A DNA stretch of 64,000 bases, from assembly GCA_003255025.1 (NCBI GenBank), contig QANY01004135.1, positions 930,001 to 994,000 on the forward strand, given 5' to 3'. Position numbers and translations under genes: made by a program. The notes beneath the pieces were generated by a model. The model was not told where the DNA came from, did not search any database, and was given only the letters and a program-made list of their open reading frames with translations. Numbering within the stretch: position 1 is the first letter of the stretch; each line of letters opens with the position of its first letter. This document shows, in pieces, positions 36,290-48,348 of this stretch. This DNA is from Datisca glomerata (lineage: Eukaryota > Streptophyta > Magnoliopsida > Cucurbitales > Datiscaceae).

Positions 36290-38289
36290 AACAATCATGT
36301 TCCACATGGTGGTCATCTTCTATTGTAAGACGTCTTTCCTATGTTTGTCATTGTGGTACTTGTCATGGATCTTCATCATTAGCACCTTGTTCGTCATTTA
36401 GGCATTCGTTATCCACAATAGGCATGTCTTCCACAATTGGACGTCTTTAGTATATTTGTAATTGTGTTATTTGTGATAGACCTTCTTAATTAACACCTTC
36501 TCCTTCATGTACACATTTGCTAGTCGTAATAGGTACATCATCCAAGTTTTAGGCACGCCTTCTACCTTCTCCTCATGGAGCTCACATCTCATCATCTATA
36601 TCATTGAAATTGATGAAATGATTCAGAAGTGGAACCAACTTGAGTCACTAACTCATCTCTAAATGAATAAAATACTGGCAATTTGGATGGTTCTTGTTGA
36701 GGCATGTCATCATTGTCTAACCTCTGAGAACTATGTTGACTTCTTTGAGATGAGATATGCATTAAATGTCTTCTAGACAATGGAGCTATTCATTTATCTT
36801 ATTACTTGTATTGATGTCCCATAAACACTACGTATCCTAGGCAATATCCAAGATGGCTCAACGTCTCTAGTGTCAAATCATTGATAATGCCCAAGTCGTT
36901 CGTCTACATGGATAAAAAATTTCACAATAACATTTTTCTAAAAAAACCCGTTAGTTGCACGGATGATTGAAAAAATGCCATTAAGTGTTAAAAGGACCCT
37001 CTTGAGTTAGGTATTGTCATGTGATTATTTGATACCATTGCATGTATGGGTTATCAGATCCATCTTCATCCACCCCCCAGCAATATGTGCTCTGTGCTTA
37101 ATCCATCTTTGAGTGTCTGCATGATGTTAGATGCCCCAATCTAATTTATATCTCCCCCTTAATTCAATGTCATGTAACCGTCATTCACTATCGCATGACT
37201 TTGGCACATGTTGAGTCATACCAAATTGTCTTAAAATATTTTCTAGTCCATGTCATTCTACTATATAAAATAATCAAGGAGACAGACAGTTTGACATATG
37301 TCTTTGTGTAGGATGTAATATTCTAGAAGTGCGGGGATGATATCATCGTAAGATTGCCACATAACATGTCAAAGCATATTATAAATAATTCAATGAAATT
37401 TGAGAACTACATACATATATAATATAAGAGTGTTACCAGGCCTGGAGCTTGTCTGTCAAACGTAAATCATTACACTTCAAGAATATGGGTAAAAGCCTTT
37501 GTGACACAAAAGATATCTCTCCATTTACAAGATGAAATGCAAAGTTACATACATATAAATGATAACTTAAGAATGAAAATATCTACTGAGTTAACATTAC
37601 CCAATGGATGAGGTCGTAACCAAAATCCATCTTCCCTAACATCATCATGTCTCACTCATTGCAACCTCACTGGTGCTAAATGAGAAAATCTATCACATAC
37701 CCATAATTGTAGTAAATACCAGTGGGATATCATGTGCATCCTTACGGCTTGCTCTTGACATATCTCTGTACAACCATACTAAACATGCACTACTTGACCA
37801 ACTATATTAAAGTCTTCCAATACACATAAGAACATCAAGTGCACCTCTTAGTGTTTGACTTATCATAAAAAGAGTACATCCAGTAAATTATATAACATAA
37901 GTACAGACATAACGTTGAATCAAGCTTGTCATAATCATCATCTAATAGGAGAAAACGTACGGTCAAACATGAGTGAACAAAATGTATATCAAGTTGTCTT
38001 CTAAGTATGTTGCCCATATATAGCAAATATCCAAGTCTATGTGCTTGGTGCGAGCATGTACCTCTAGTTTGAATGGTGAGGATATAGCATTGATGTTATC
38101 AACACACAAAATAGGAGGAACAATAAGTCTAAAGGATAATTCAGTAAGCAGACTTTGGAACCAGTAAATTTTAGCAGCTCCTGGCCATTGATCTATATTC
38201 GCCCTCTCTACTAGATCTATTTACCACATTTTACATCTTTGAAGACTAAGAGAAGATACTACCTCCAAGAAACATGAGGTATGCAGCCA
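36290..38289 (-). pseudogene. Plant mobile domain (PMD, PF10536-like) remnant
   Basis: Near 37680-37830 the minus strand reads YSWSSSACLVWLYRDMSRAS, then RKDAHDIPLVFTTI, matching the family W.S..LAWLYR.LC.AS core of the aminotransferase-like plant mobile domain. The rest (36290-37680) is too broken to follow, apart from low-complexity tail sequence. PMD proteins occur as host MAIL/MAIN genes and as passengers fused to Mutator-like transposases. Position just downstream of the transposase supports the passenger type. Confidence 0.65.
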
Positions 38290-39920
38290 TACATTTTGTG
38301 TCTTCAAAGCTCCTTGCCCATTTAGCATTTGAGTATACTTGTAGTGTGACTGAAGATGATGGTCTAAGAAATAATCCTTCCTTTTAGGTTCCCTTTAGGT
38401 GTTTGGTATCTCTAGATTCACTTCTGCACTTTTCAAACCAATTCAAACTATGATCAAATCAAAACTCAACCAAAGTCGTAATAGGTAACATGCGAGCTCT
38501 TTTGAGTACATCATTCATGCATTTTGTAATATTTGTTGTCATCCAACCACATTGATATCCACCATCGTATACTTGAGTCCATTTTTCATTTTCTATTGCA
38601 TCAAATAACCGCATGCAATGGATGTTTACTTATATTCATCCATGCATTGTTCAAACTTCATGGCTGATGTTGTGTTCACTATCTGTAGACTAAATCATTG
38701 AGAACCTTGTTCTTCTGTTTGTCGTTGAAATTACTAGCAACATGTCTCAAAAAGTATTTGAGGGCCTTCAACATGTCATTAGACAATTTAACTCCTCAAG
38801 AAATATAGATACTATAGCCATATACAATTGGATAAATACGTCCATTTGAATTAATTAACAAGCCAATTAGTAACTTATGCTTATACTTGCAATAAAAAAT
38901 GTAACATCAATTTGAATGATAGGTCTGCAACATTTAAAACCCTCTATAGCAGCACCAAAGGATCAGAACATATATCTAAACATCATATTACCTAAAAGAC
39001 CAATAGCATGTGTTTTTTTATTGAACTACAGTCACACGGTTTATTTGAATGAGCATATCAACCATGTTAAGTGCAATTCATTTTACATCCTATACATTCA
39101 TGTCGTGCACATCATATCCAAATTTATCTTTCACCATTTGATGTAGTGTTACAATAGATGTAGTGAGATCTCATTTCACAACACTTTGAAACTCTCATGC
39201 AATAAATGTTGAGTTTGAATATGAATGATCATGTGGTAGCCTTGCCTACACACATGTTTGAGGTCTGATGTATTGAGTTATTTCATATATATTATGTATC
39301 TGGCAACGATAGGCATGAAGACTCCACTTGTAATCTTCATCAATTTTTCTTGCATTTTAGAACCCCAAAGGTTTGACAGTGACTTATCACAATAAATGTT
39401 GATGTTTAAATATTGAGTATCATTTCAAGGCATATGTAAGGCATGCCTTACTCTCAAAATGTAAAATTTGGTATAGTTCATCTATTTCATTCCATATCCC
39501 AGTATGTTGAATAGTTATCTAATCTAACTTTACATTTATGACATCCTATTCAAACTGAATAAGAAAATGTGATGAGGGTTCATACTTAAATATTTCAAGT
39601 GAAGAGCTCAAATTGTCGTCGTCATCTTTGGAAATCGATAAATAATCACCAACTTTCAATGATGGTGATAAATTGACAAAGCATCACATAATGTATGATT
39701 GAGCTCGTCAAATGCCATCTCCTTTTGAACAAAAATCTCCTTGATTGGATGACGGTCATAAGAAACTCTTTTTCGATTATCTATGATATTACCATTTATA
39801 CCATAGTTCTTTCCAACATTTATCAACCGACTAATCAACATACAAAATTTCAGAACTAAATCTAGACATTCATGATTAATCTTTACATTCAAAGTCCAGA
39901 AGTAAACTTTCATAAGCTAT
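38290..39920 (-). pseudogene. MURA-type transposase remnant
   Basis: Minus strand, in order: N-terminal region at 39656-39913; MuDR DNA-binding finger at about 39250-39330 (WSLHAYRCQIH, then PQTCV, the W.xHA..HTC pattern); transposase catalytic core at about 38780-38945 (FKCCRPIIQIDVTFF, then YKHKLLIGLLINSNGRI, corresponding to the family IDGTH..YKG..L motif); and the C-terminal region at about 38470-38590 (VYDGGYQCGWMTTNITKCMN, then DVLKRARMLPI). The family Asp of IDxT is kept. Stops and frame changes separate the blocks. In the family this enzyme excises and reinserts Mutator elements. Confidence 0.8.
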
Positions 39921-40129
39921 CGACACATTCATGAGCAAAATTTCATAAATTGATATTTCAACCAACGCATAACAAGCTATGGGATTTCATTCTTAATCAT
40001 CACATAACAAGCAATAAAATTTCAATCAACACATAACACAAGCTATAAAACAACATTCATAAAAAAATAAATGTTTCATTGCTTAAAATTTGACAAATTG
40101 AATAAGGTAAAAATATACCTAGGGTTTGA

Positions 40130-40285
40130 GAGAGATATGCGATTGTGAGAGAGAGACAGAGAGAGCTCACGAGTGAGAGTGAGAGAGATATGGAGAGAAA
40201 GAGAGAGGAGAGAGAGAGCCCTTGGGTGAGAGAGAAGAGAGATTACATATGTGAAACAAAGAGAGGCATGGGTGAGAGAGAAGAG

Positions 40286-40351
<66 letters not shown>

Positions 40352-40529
40352 GAACGAGAGAGGGAGAGCGAGAGAGAGGGAGGAAGGGGGGAGAGAGATA
40401 AAAGCAGAGAGAGAGACCGCAGGTGAAAGAGAATAGAGATTACATGTGTGTGTGTGTGTGTGACAAAGGGGGGAGAGAGAGATAGAGCAAGAGATGGAGC
40501 AAGAAAGAGAGAGATAGAGAGAGTGAGCA

Positions 40530-40568
<39 letters not shown>

Positions 40569-40700
40569 AAACGAGCGAGAGAGAGAGAGTGACTTAGCGA
40601 GTAAGAGTGAGATAGATAGAGAGCTCGTAAGTTGAGACAAAGAGAGAGAGAGAGAGAGAGCTTGTAGGTGTGTGAGAGAGGGAGAGAGAGTAGAGAAAGA
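40130..40700. repeat. (TG)n and (GA)n low-complexity block
   Basis: A (TG)n run of about 30 units spans 40287-40346, with a shorter one at 40445-40461. Both sit in a nearly pure purine (GA)-rich strand from 40130 to 40700. Long Leu/Ser-rich (minus) and Arg/Glu-rich (plus) open frames here follow from the dinucleotide repeats and are not genes. The block lies at the 5' end of the Mutator-like gene. Confidence 0.95.
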
Positions 40701-41110
40701 CTCACCGGTCGGGCTTCACAAAATAGGATGAAGAAGAAAGAAGAGAGAAGAAAAGAAAAGAAGAAACAAGGAGAGGGTTCATGGGGCTAGGGCCTATAAT
40801 TGTCAAGAGTTGAGATCGTCTTTTATAAAGATAATTTCACTTAAATTGAAATCGTCTTTTGAAAGATGACAACTTTAATTTGAATGGATATTGTCTTTTC
40901 AAAAGATAATATCAACTTGACCTGATTTCGTCTTCTAAAGAGGACATCATTATCTTGGGATAATATAGTCTTTCAATAATGAATTTTCTACGTCATCTCG
41001 AGAAAAGGCTTCACATGAAAATCATTTTTAAAAGATGATTTCTAGATGACGTGTCAAAGTCCATCTTAGAATTGGAAGTAGTTTCTAATATATATCATAT
41101 TTTGAACAAA

Positions 41111-42820
41111 TTTTGTAAAAAAACATGTTGAAATGCTCAAAAATCCTAAATTTAACACCATTGATTTCATTAATTTAAGTTGTTAAATTAAGATAAATCT
41201 AATAATTTGAATTATTTCTCATCCCTTCTCCTCCAGTGTACTCACAAAAGTTATTTTGATTGATGAGTATAACAAGGTGACTTTGTTTTAAATAAGAAAT
41301 GATATTAAGTATTCAAGGATGAACCTCGAAAAGGGTTTATACTACTAAATTAAAAAAATTTAATTGTTGGGTTAAGCTTTGCATGTGGTCTCGGTACCTC
41401 AGGATATGTTTGGAAGCCCTCTACTCTATTTTTTAAAAACGTTTATAATTTGGCTTTCGAAAAGCATAAAAATCTACGGTACCAGAATCAATTGACCTTT
41501 ACATCCTCAATCGTGGGACTTACTTAGATGATCCAAGCATAATATTCAATTTCGTTTCGTTCACTGTTTTAATTTTTTAAAAATAAAACATTTTGAATAT
41601 TCCCATTATCAGGTTTATAAAAAAATTAGACATAAAAAAATAGTATTATAAAATTTATTATAAATAATATAATAAAAAGTGAGTCATGATTATAGCAAGC
41701 AACACATAATTCTCATTAAAATATTTTATTCAAAGCATTCAATTTATTTTAAAGCATGAGAATGATTCTTCACGTAAAATAGTAACACATATAATTCAAT
41801 AGTTAAACAAATCACTCATTAAATCTAAAATAATCTATCATTTATTTAAATTTATAATATAAACAAAACATTTAATCTAAACATGTTATCCATTCTAAAA
41901 AATAATTATAGTAAAAAAATTACACTAATTATAGAAAAAAATAATTGTATTAAATTAAAAAATTTATTATAAAGCAAAAAAAAGGTAAAAATAGATTTTG
42001 CAAGCCATCACACTCGAGCCTAGGCGGCAAAGTATATAAAGGCCCATAAACCACCTATTCCGCTATATATTTATGGATGAACATTAAGAATAGACTATTT
42101 ATTTGAAAAAAAATGTAAAAATGGCCAAATAAAATATAAATAAAAAATAGCCATTTTACTTGCCAAAAAAATGAAAATTTGGCGCCAAAAATCGTTCAAC
42201 ACGCGCACCAACGAAATTTTAAATTTTTATCTATAAAGTTTATAAAATATATACTATATATATAAAATATACTGTGAAAATCACACAGATATATATAATA
42301 TATATAATGTATATATTATGTAAAATATTAAAATTTGGAACAAGTCCTGCACGTGAATGTCTATTTTTTGAAAATCGTGTCATTTAGCTATTTTTTAAGT
42401 TTTTTTTATACTTATGAGTATTTTTTATGATTTTTTTTAAATCGTCTATATATGAACATTACTTTAACAATAATATACTTGCAAGAATATTGATCACTTT
42501 GTTTTACAATGAAGGGCATGTTCCAGCTCATTAGTCATTCCCATTCTGTGTGAAAATGGGCGTACTCCAGCCGAATCTTCGTTCCCACCGAAACTGTCCA
42601 GATTCTTGGATAAAATTTTATCACTCCTCATTCTGTTTTGTTCATGTCCTGAAATTGAAATATTTTGACTGTTCTGACCGGAACGGAATGAAATCGACTT
42701 GTTTGAATCCATGAGACAATTAGCCTTGATACTAATCTCACCGGCACCATAGAATTAAGTGTCGTGCTTCTCTGATTTCAATGAAATTTGATACACTTTT
42801 TCATTCTTTTGTCATTTTAA
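41111..42820. other. AT-rich non-coding interval
   Basis: Contains AT palindromic runs (about 42235-42320) and no recognisable gene. A 72-codon minus-strand frame at 42494-42712 has no recognised similarity. Confidence 0.55.
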
Positions 42821-42935
42821 GGGTTAATTACTCCCATGCCCCCAGAAGTTTTGGCCAACTATTAATCAATACTTACACTTTTAAGACTTAACACTAATGC
42901 CCTTGACGTTTTTAATTTTTAACTGCATGAGTTTG
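42821..42935 (+). repeat. Mutator-like terminal repeat, left
   Basis: GGGTTAATTACTCCCATGCC followed by CCTTGACGTTTTTAATTTTT about 80 bp later. The inverted counterpart is at 58310-58425 (GTAATTAACC at the outer end; an ATTAATGCCC..GCGTTTTTAATTTTT block inside). The pair suggests the ends of one element, about 5.7 kb without its later insertions. No convincing 9-bp target duplication was found. Confidence 0.5.
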
Positions 42936-43796
42936 GAACCCTCTACCATATCTTCCGTCAAACAATTAGGAAGAATTGAGACCACATGCAATCACGTATC
43001 CCAGAATAGGAATAGGTTAATGGGTAATTGAATAATCATGTGCGAAAAACAACGTGTATTGTAGTCCAATTTCAACGCTTAAAGAATGGTAAAATCGTCT
43101 CCACTGTTTCTGGTTTTAAACAAATCGATACATCTTTGATTTCATAACTATTTAGAGAAGCTCCAGACATCAAATTGTGGTTCAAACAAGATCCTTTATC
43201 TAGTGCTTAAATTTTAGGGCATAAAATTATTTTTGTTTAAATCGATTTCATATCCTTACGTCCCGAATACGATGAAGCTCCAAATTTGTTTACGTGTTTT
43301 TCTGTGAAACTGATTTCGAATGTCTCTCAAGTAGATGAATAAATGCTTCCATTTAGCTTTCCGCCATTTTTACCTATGGGGGGAGAGAAAAACAACACTT
43401 TTTTTCACAAAATCAACCTAAGTCCACCATTACTAACAGAAAAAACCCAATTACGGAAGAGAAATTCGAAACCTTCAATGGAGCCGGCGGTGGTCGACGC
43501 TGGTCTAAGCTTTTCAAAGCTGGACAGATTCCGGATATGAAAAAGCTAAATGGAAGCATTCATTCATGTACTAATTGGCCTACATCTGCATAATTATTTC
43601 CTTATTCACACTCTTACTACGGACATTTTATGTTGGATCAAGTTTCTATTCAAACGTTTTTGACAGAGAACTTATATGTCAATATATCATTGACGGTGCT
43701 TTAGTTGTGACATTCATTTTTTCTTGGTTTCAATCTGACTTAAATTTGCGTCTATTGATATTGTAAAGGAAATATTCCTCACAATTAATAATTAAT

Positions 43797-43819
43797 GGAG
43801 GGAGGGAGGGAGGGAGGGA
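43797..43819 (+). repeat. (GGGA)n run, G-quadruplex motif
   Basis: Five or more consecutive GGGA units, just left of the LTR-like repeat at 43869. Confidence 0.85.
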
Positions 43820-43868
43820 ATCAACAAAAATAGTGAGTATGAAAGTAATTGCTCAATTGTGTATTGAA

Positions 43869-44090
43869 TGAATTTTGAGTTACAATAGCGTTTATTTATA
43901 AGTCTTCAATTAGTTATACAAAATCCGTTTATCTAATTTCCATTAAAAATAGGATTATTAGAATATTCTATAAAGATCTAGTGTGTCAACATTAACAACT
44001 GATGTAATTTAGATCGTTGATTTAATCTAACGGTAACAAATGGACTCATATGTTTGCCACCTCGTCAAGCTGCATGCTTTTATTTGACAC
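43869..44090. repeat. LTR-like direct repeat, left copy (first part)
   Basis: TGAATTTTGAGTTACAATAG onward aligns directly with 56083-56310. The copy continues at 48258-48348 after the 4.2-kb insertion. The minus strand shows a TTATAAATA promoter-like motif at about 43890. The interrupted left copy is 313 bp and the right copy 285 bp; both begin TG and end CA. Confidence 0.6.
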
Positions 44091-44739
44091 TACTACAAAT
44101 ATGTTTTTTAACAACGGAGATTTACCGTCGTTAAAAATCAAAGACGACGGGTAAGCACCGGTCGCCTTAGATTGTTTACGATAAAAAAAAAGACGACAGC
44201 TATTCCATCGACCGTCGTCTTCAAATCCACAAGAAACGATGACTGTTTTGTAGTTCATCGACGACAGTTACTACAAAACCATCATCTTTCTTGAGTTGTA
44301 TTTATCGTCTTTGTTTATTATTTTTAATTTAATTTTAGAAACCGTCTTTTTTATATTTTTACGACGGTTCATCTACAAACTGTCGTCTTTGGTGATAATT
44401 TGGATCTTCATCATAAAAAACTTGGCTTTGTAGGATCATTTTTATAACCTAGTTAGGAAGTTAATGAAACAAGCATGAAGTGATTTACAAAGAAAACAAC
44501 ATATTTTCCAGCTTATTGACTTTTAAATACATTTTCATATTAATTAGACAATATACTTGACTTCAAAATGAATTATGTTTTAAGCAGAGCTTGAGACTAC
44601 ATACTTGGGGATTTCATTAACTTGCTGAAAATATGTAGGTCAATGCACACACATCATTGAAAATGCAAACGCACACATTCAAACAAACACAGACAAAGTA
44701 CCCATGTATATATTAGTAGTATTACCTCTCCACTATCCT

Positions 44740-45700
44740 CATCATCTTTGTCATTCCCTTTAGAATTCGACCCTTCATATTCCTCACCATCACCATTCAC
44801 TGTGTTATCCTATCCAACATAAACAACAGCTTGTAAGCATATTCGTTTACATATATTAGATTGTGAAATTGCCTGCATAAAAATTATATATAGTATAGTC
44901 ATTTGCATTTTGTTGTACTCGTACATCAACCTCTCATGATCAGCCCTCTTTTTCGCAGCCTTCGAAATCATATGGCACCTTTTCATTAAGATCAAGATCA
45001 TATTAGCATGCTAACCATATGGTCCATGTGAGTAGGTGAACTCTTTTCATGTATAACAACTCGATCAGAATGGCTTGTGAAAAACAAATAATATGAACAT
45101 ATGAAATACAGAAAATGATGTGAACAGCATTTGTATTCACACGTTTGTTAAAAGGAGAAAGTAGATACCACATCTAGCTTACAAGACAAAGAGCCAAATT
45201 CAGATGGTATGTACGACGCGGGAATCTTCTTAAAACTCATGGCAAATATTGAAGTCTCAATCTGCAAGATGTCACTAGAGTTGGCACGAAGAAAGAATAA
45301 TAAACACAAGTATACTTCTTTGGAAAAAATGATAGATACCTCTTCACCATTCCCTCCACCATGATCACCATTCAGAGTTTGTCTATAATCACCCATCATA
45401 AGAAGAAGATTATTTTCATGTAAAGCACCAGGTCCAGATTGTTTTTCTAGTGCATCAATTACTTGCTGGAGTAGAATGATGGTAAATTATTAATGCAAAG
45501 AAGGGCTGTAAAGGTCATACATAATGTAATATAATAGGATGTTTCTCCCCTAAGTTAATTTTATAATCCTAAAATGTACCTCTAAAATGGCATTATACTT
45601 CTCCAACTTTTCTATCATTGGAATAGAATCAACACCAAATATTTGCCCAGAATGATCCTGAATCATATAAAAGACTGAAGTTTCAGCACATCCTCAACTG
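44740..45700 (-). pseudogene. Exon-like fragments of unknown family
   Basis: Minus-strand open patches: about 45600-45660 (GVDSIPMIEKLEKYNAIL), 45360-45470 (QQVIDALEKQSGPGALHENN), 45150-45250 (MSFKKIPASYIPSEFGSLSC), 44930-44990 (SKAAKKRADHERLMYEYNKM) and an acidic patch near 44730-44800. Spacing and CT-rich intervals look like exons and introns. The helical, charged composition recalls the C-terminal part of plant transposases, but no family motif is present. Confidence 0.4.
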
Positions 45701-46843
45701 CCCAAAAAGGGAACTCAAGCCACATTTCTCAGTCTCGTTTCTCATTGATCTCTCACCGTGTTTTACCATTTAATATACTTCCAAACGAAGCAACCACCAC
45801 TTGACAGAATCCATAGAAAATAAAAAGGTACACATCTGTTCTGATTATGATTCAGACTTCTATTTAAGCTTTGAGAAGACATTTTAATAGCCACATGTAA
45901 TTTATAAGTCATTTAGTTATTAATTCCCACACAAATTTTATTCTTGCATGGAATTTTCTTCAAAATAGGAAATGGCACCATTATGGATTAATCAACTCAA
46001 AAATACGCGGAGAATAATCAAATTAAAAATACACCATTATGGATTAAGCTAAGAAGCTTAGTACACTAATCATTACCTCACCTTGAGCGCTTCTGATCCT
46101 AATAATAAGCAAGATAAAGTCTTATAACTAAAATTTATAGAGTGAAGAGTCCAAGAAAAAGAAACTCAAAATGACTTGGATGTTTAACTCTCTAGAAGAC
46201 TTTATAGTATATATGGAGATAAATCATGAAAGGGATTGAGGGAGAGAGAGATGGAGTATGCAGTTTGAAACCTGATCCATAAATGATAGAGAATGTCATA
46301 ACTCTAATGATTCCAGTTCAATCCGCTCTAATAGATCCCTGCAAAGCAACATAAGTAATGAATTACGAAAGAGCAAATAAATAGAGTATACATTTCCCTT
46401 TCATAGAAGAAATATCTAATGTATAACCATTAGAAGTGAAGTAATGTTGGGGAAAAGCCTTCAAATGTACCATGTCGCATATCTAAAGCAACAAAATGAA
46501 GCATATGAGAATTAGGAACTGAAATGGCTATAAACTGAAATGAATCTAACGTGTAAAATAGTTGGATCTACAATTTCACTGCTCCATAATGCTTCAAAAA
46601 AACATAAATATACACTAGTGAAACAATGGCCTAAAATTAGTTTTCCAGCCACATCAATCTAATATCAACCAGTTATTAGAAGTGAATGAATTTGAGACTC
46701 AACGTCAATCAATAAAATTCAATGGATGATAGAAATAACTAAAACAGATATCCTTCAAACAATTTAAAGAAAATGAACGAAGAACCCAGCTTTAAGTTAA
46801 GGAGCTGAGGAATTGGACTAAGTGGTAGAAACAAGGAAAGTTC

Positions 46844-47278
46844 CTTGGCATAATAGTCCTTCCAGACTTTACGAATGATCTGATGCCCACCAAATCAAAG
46901 GCCTTAAGCTTAATCTTTCCAATACTCAGTTCCTTAGAGGTTAGGTACTACGTCGGTTGGTACTGCACAAGCCTCTGCAATCAAAAAAGACACAAACCCC
47001 ACGAACTTCTGATTATCTTCAACAATTCAAAACAACTCCAAATACAAACATTAAAAGTGATGCAAAATGGGTCTAAATTTGAGGAAATCCTAAGAAAATT
47101 AAACAATTCAATCTCCTCTTTTATTTCCTCAAGTCTACGGACTGATACAAATAATAATATTATTATAATAAATTAAACAAACCTCATCTTTTAGCATATG
47201 CAACAGAGTGGACTTTTCGGCATTATCAAGCCCCAGAAACAAGATCTTAGCTTCATTCTGCCAGAGGCTAAGCGATGC
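46844..47278 (-). pseudogene. Captured SAR1-type small GTPase fragment, two exons with intron
   Basis: Exon A (47183-47278, minus strand) encodes 32 codons in phase: [20 protein letters not shown], then [12 protein letters not shown]. Exon B (46844-46974) continues RLVQYQPT, then a stop, then ELSIGKIKLKAFDL and, after a 1-base loss, the GHQ switch region to DYYAK. The intervening 208 bp starts GT and ends TTGCAG, so the host intron is kept. These are the P-loop and switch regions of SAR1, the GTPase that starts COPII coat assembly at the ER. The P-loop Gly before Lys is Glu here and the fragment covers roughly residues 10-85 of about 193. It lies inside the 44091-48246 element and is non-functional. 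Confidence 0.88.
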
Positions 47279-47283
47279 TCTTG

Positions 47284-47910
47284 TGGGTCATTAGTGTAAC
47301 GGCGTGGTTTTGGAGAGAGTCAGTTTTGGGGATTTTAGAAAATTTCCACTCATTTTCAACAGACCCATACCTCTCATGCTTAACCACTACAGATTCAACA
47401 CTATTTTGCTTGCTTTCAGGGTCAGAAGCTTCTGATGGAGCTTCCGTACCCATTAAACATCGCTTGGCATCAATGGCAAACATGAAGGCCATCAAGCACA
47501 GAATCGCCACAAGATTAAGAGAAGCATTCATGTATGTAGACCCTCAAGCCCTCACCCGTACTCCCTCCGAGCTAACAAATCCAAGTTCTCTCCTTTGGTA
47601 GCCGATGGAAACGACAAAAAAATTGTAGAGGGAGAAGAAGTCCCTTGATGATAATAGCAAATGGCATGGAAAAAAAGAATCGAACCAAATGGGAAAGATG
47701 AAGGAGCGAATGCGGAAGAAGACTTACACAACCTGAGCGAACTGTGCGGTGAGCAACTATACCTAGGGCTCGATAGGATGGGGAACATTTGAAAGAAGGT
47801 GAAGGTTGAAACAAACTTAGGGATCGAGTACAAAAACTGAAGTTGTGGGGGAAGAAAGAGAAAGGGAGAGGGAATTCGACACTGAAGCGAGACGACGAAG
47901 GCATAGGCTA
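47284..47910 (-). pseudogene. Open region fused upstream of the SAR1 fragment
   Basis: The minus strand is open at 47268-47531 (hydrophobic start MNASLNLVAILCLMAFMFAI, then a Glu/Ser-rich stretch) and in overlapping frames at 47552-47904 (Phe/Ser/Pro-rich). It joins SAR1 sequence at about 47280. It is less AT-rich than its surroundings, so it may be another captured host fragment. I recognise no family; the 47552-47904 frames could be chance. Confidence 0.35.
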
Positions 47911-48257
47911 GGCGTGGATTTGAAAGAAAGAGTTTTTTAATAAGTGAAGGGTGAGAAAGTGATGGAGGATCGATGTCCCATCATTTTTAACAAGTTTACG
48001 GATGATGGGGTCTCCAAGCTCCATCATTTTATTATCCAATATGACGGGTATTGATCTACTGTTATTTTAACTCTAGGAATACTTTGATTTAATACGACGG
48101 GATGTCGAGACCCCATTGTGTTAATGATACATCGTTGTATTTTATATCCTTTAATAAGATAGTGTTTTGACCCACCGTTGTTAAAGAGAGAGAAAAAATC
48201 ATTGCCTTCTTTTAGACGACGGATTTAATTTGTCCCGTCGTGTCTGTTATTTGACAC

Positions 48258-48348
48258 GCGTTATGAAAAAGCAGATTTGTAATATGTGATTAGTTGATTT
48301 CTTCTCTATATTTTACGATGTGACAGGAAGAAAGTTTATTCTCATTCA
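48258..48348. repeat. LTR-like direct repeat, left copy (second part)
   Basis: Resumes after the Pack-type insertion: GATTAGTTGATTTCTTC..TTATTCTCATTCA, matching 56308-56367. It ends in CA. The next bases TTTGCCCCTATTG are, on the minus strand, a short purine tract in the position of a polypurine tract. Confidence 0.6.

Larger units (their letters stand above)
35640..41110 (-). mobile_element. Mutator-like element with transposase and plant mobile domain
   Basis: Both ends carry a subterminal region dense in short inverted words built on AAAAGATGATTTTA and its complement (35790-36000 and 40810-41060). Between them the minus strand encodes a broken MURA-type transposase and a plant mobile domain (36290-39920), and the 5' end holds the GA/TG low-complexity block. 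The exact terminal inverted repeats and target duplication were not resolved, so both boundaries are approximate. Confidence 0.65.
44091..48246. mobile_element. Pack-type DNA element carrying a SAR1 fragment, 4.16 kb
   Basis: Flanked by an 11-bp direct repeat TTATTTGACAC (44080-44090 and 48247-48257), which fits a Mutator-like target duplication. The left end starts TACTACAAATATG and both ends are rich in ACGACGG/CCGTCGT words (44120-44380, 48000-48240) able to fold back. The left end also reads CACTACTACAAA if the duplication is counted shorter, so a CACTA relative is possible. Inside are minus-strand exon-like fragments without transposase: an acidic/helical set at 44740-45700 of unknown family and a captured SAR1 fragment at 46844-47278. 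The uninterrupted site is seen in the sister repeat near 56305. Confidence 0.75.

Noticed and set aside
40076..40705. Longest open frame in the window (209 codons, Leu/Ser-rich) and overlapping Arg/Glu frames
   Set aside because: They are translations of (GA)n and (TG)n dinucleotide repeats, open on both strands; not a gene.
43343..43766. Two short plus-strand frames as host exons
   Set aside because: No domain, no convincing splice sites linking them, and no homology to flanking elements recognised.
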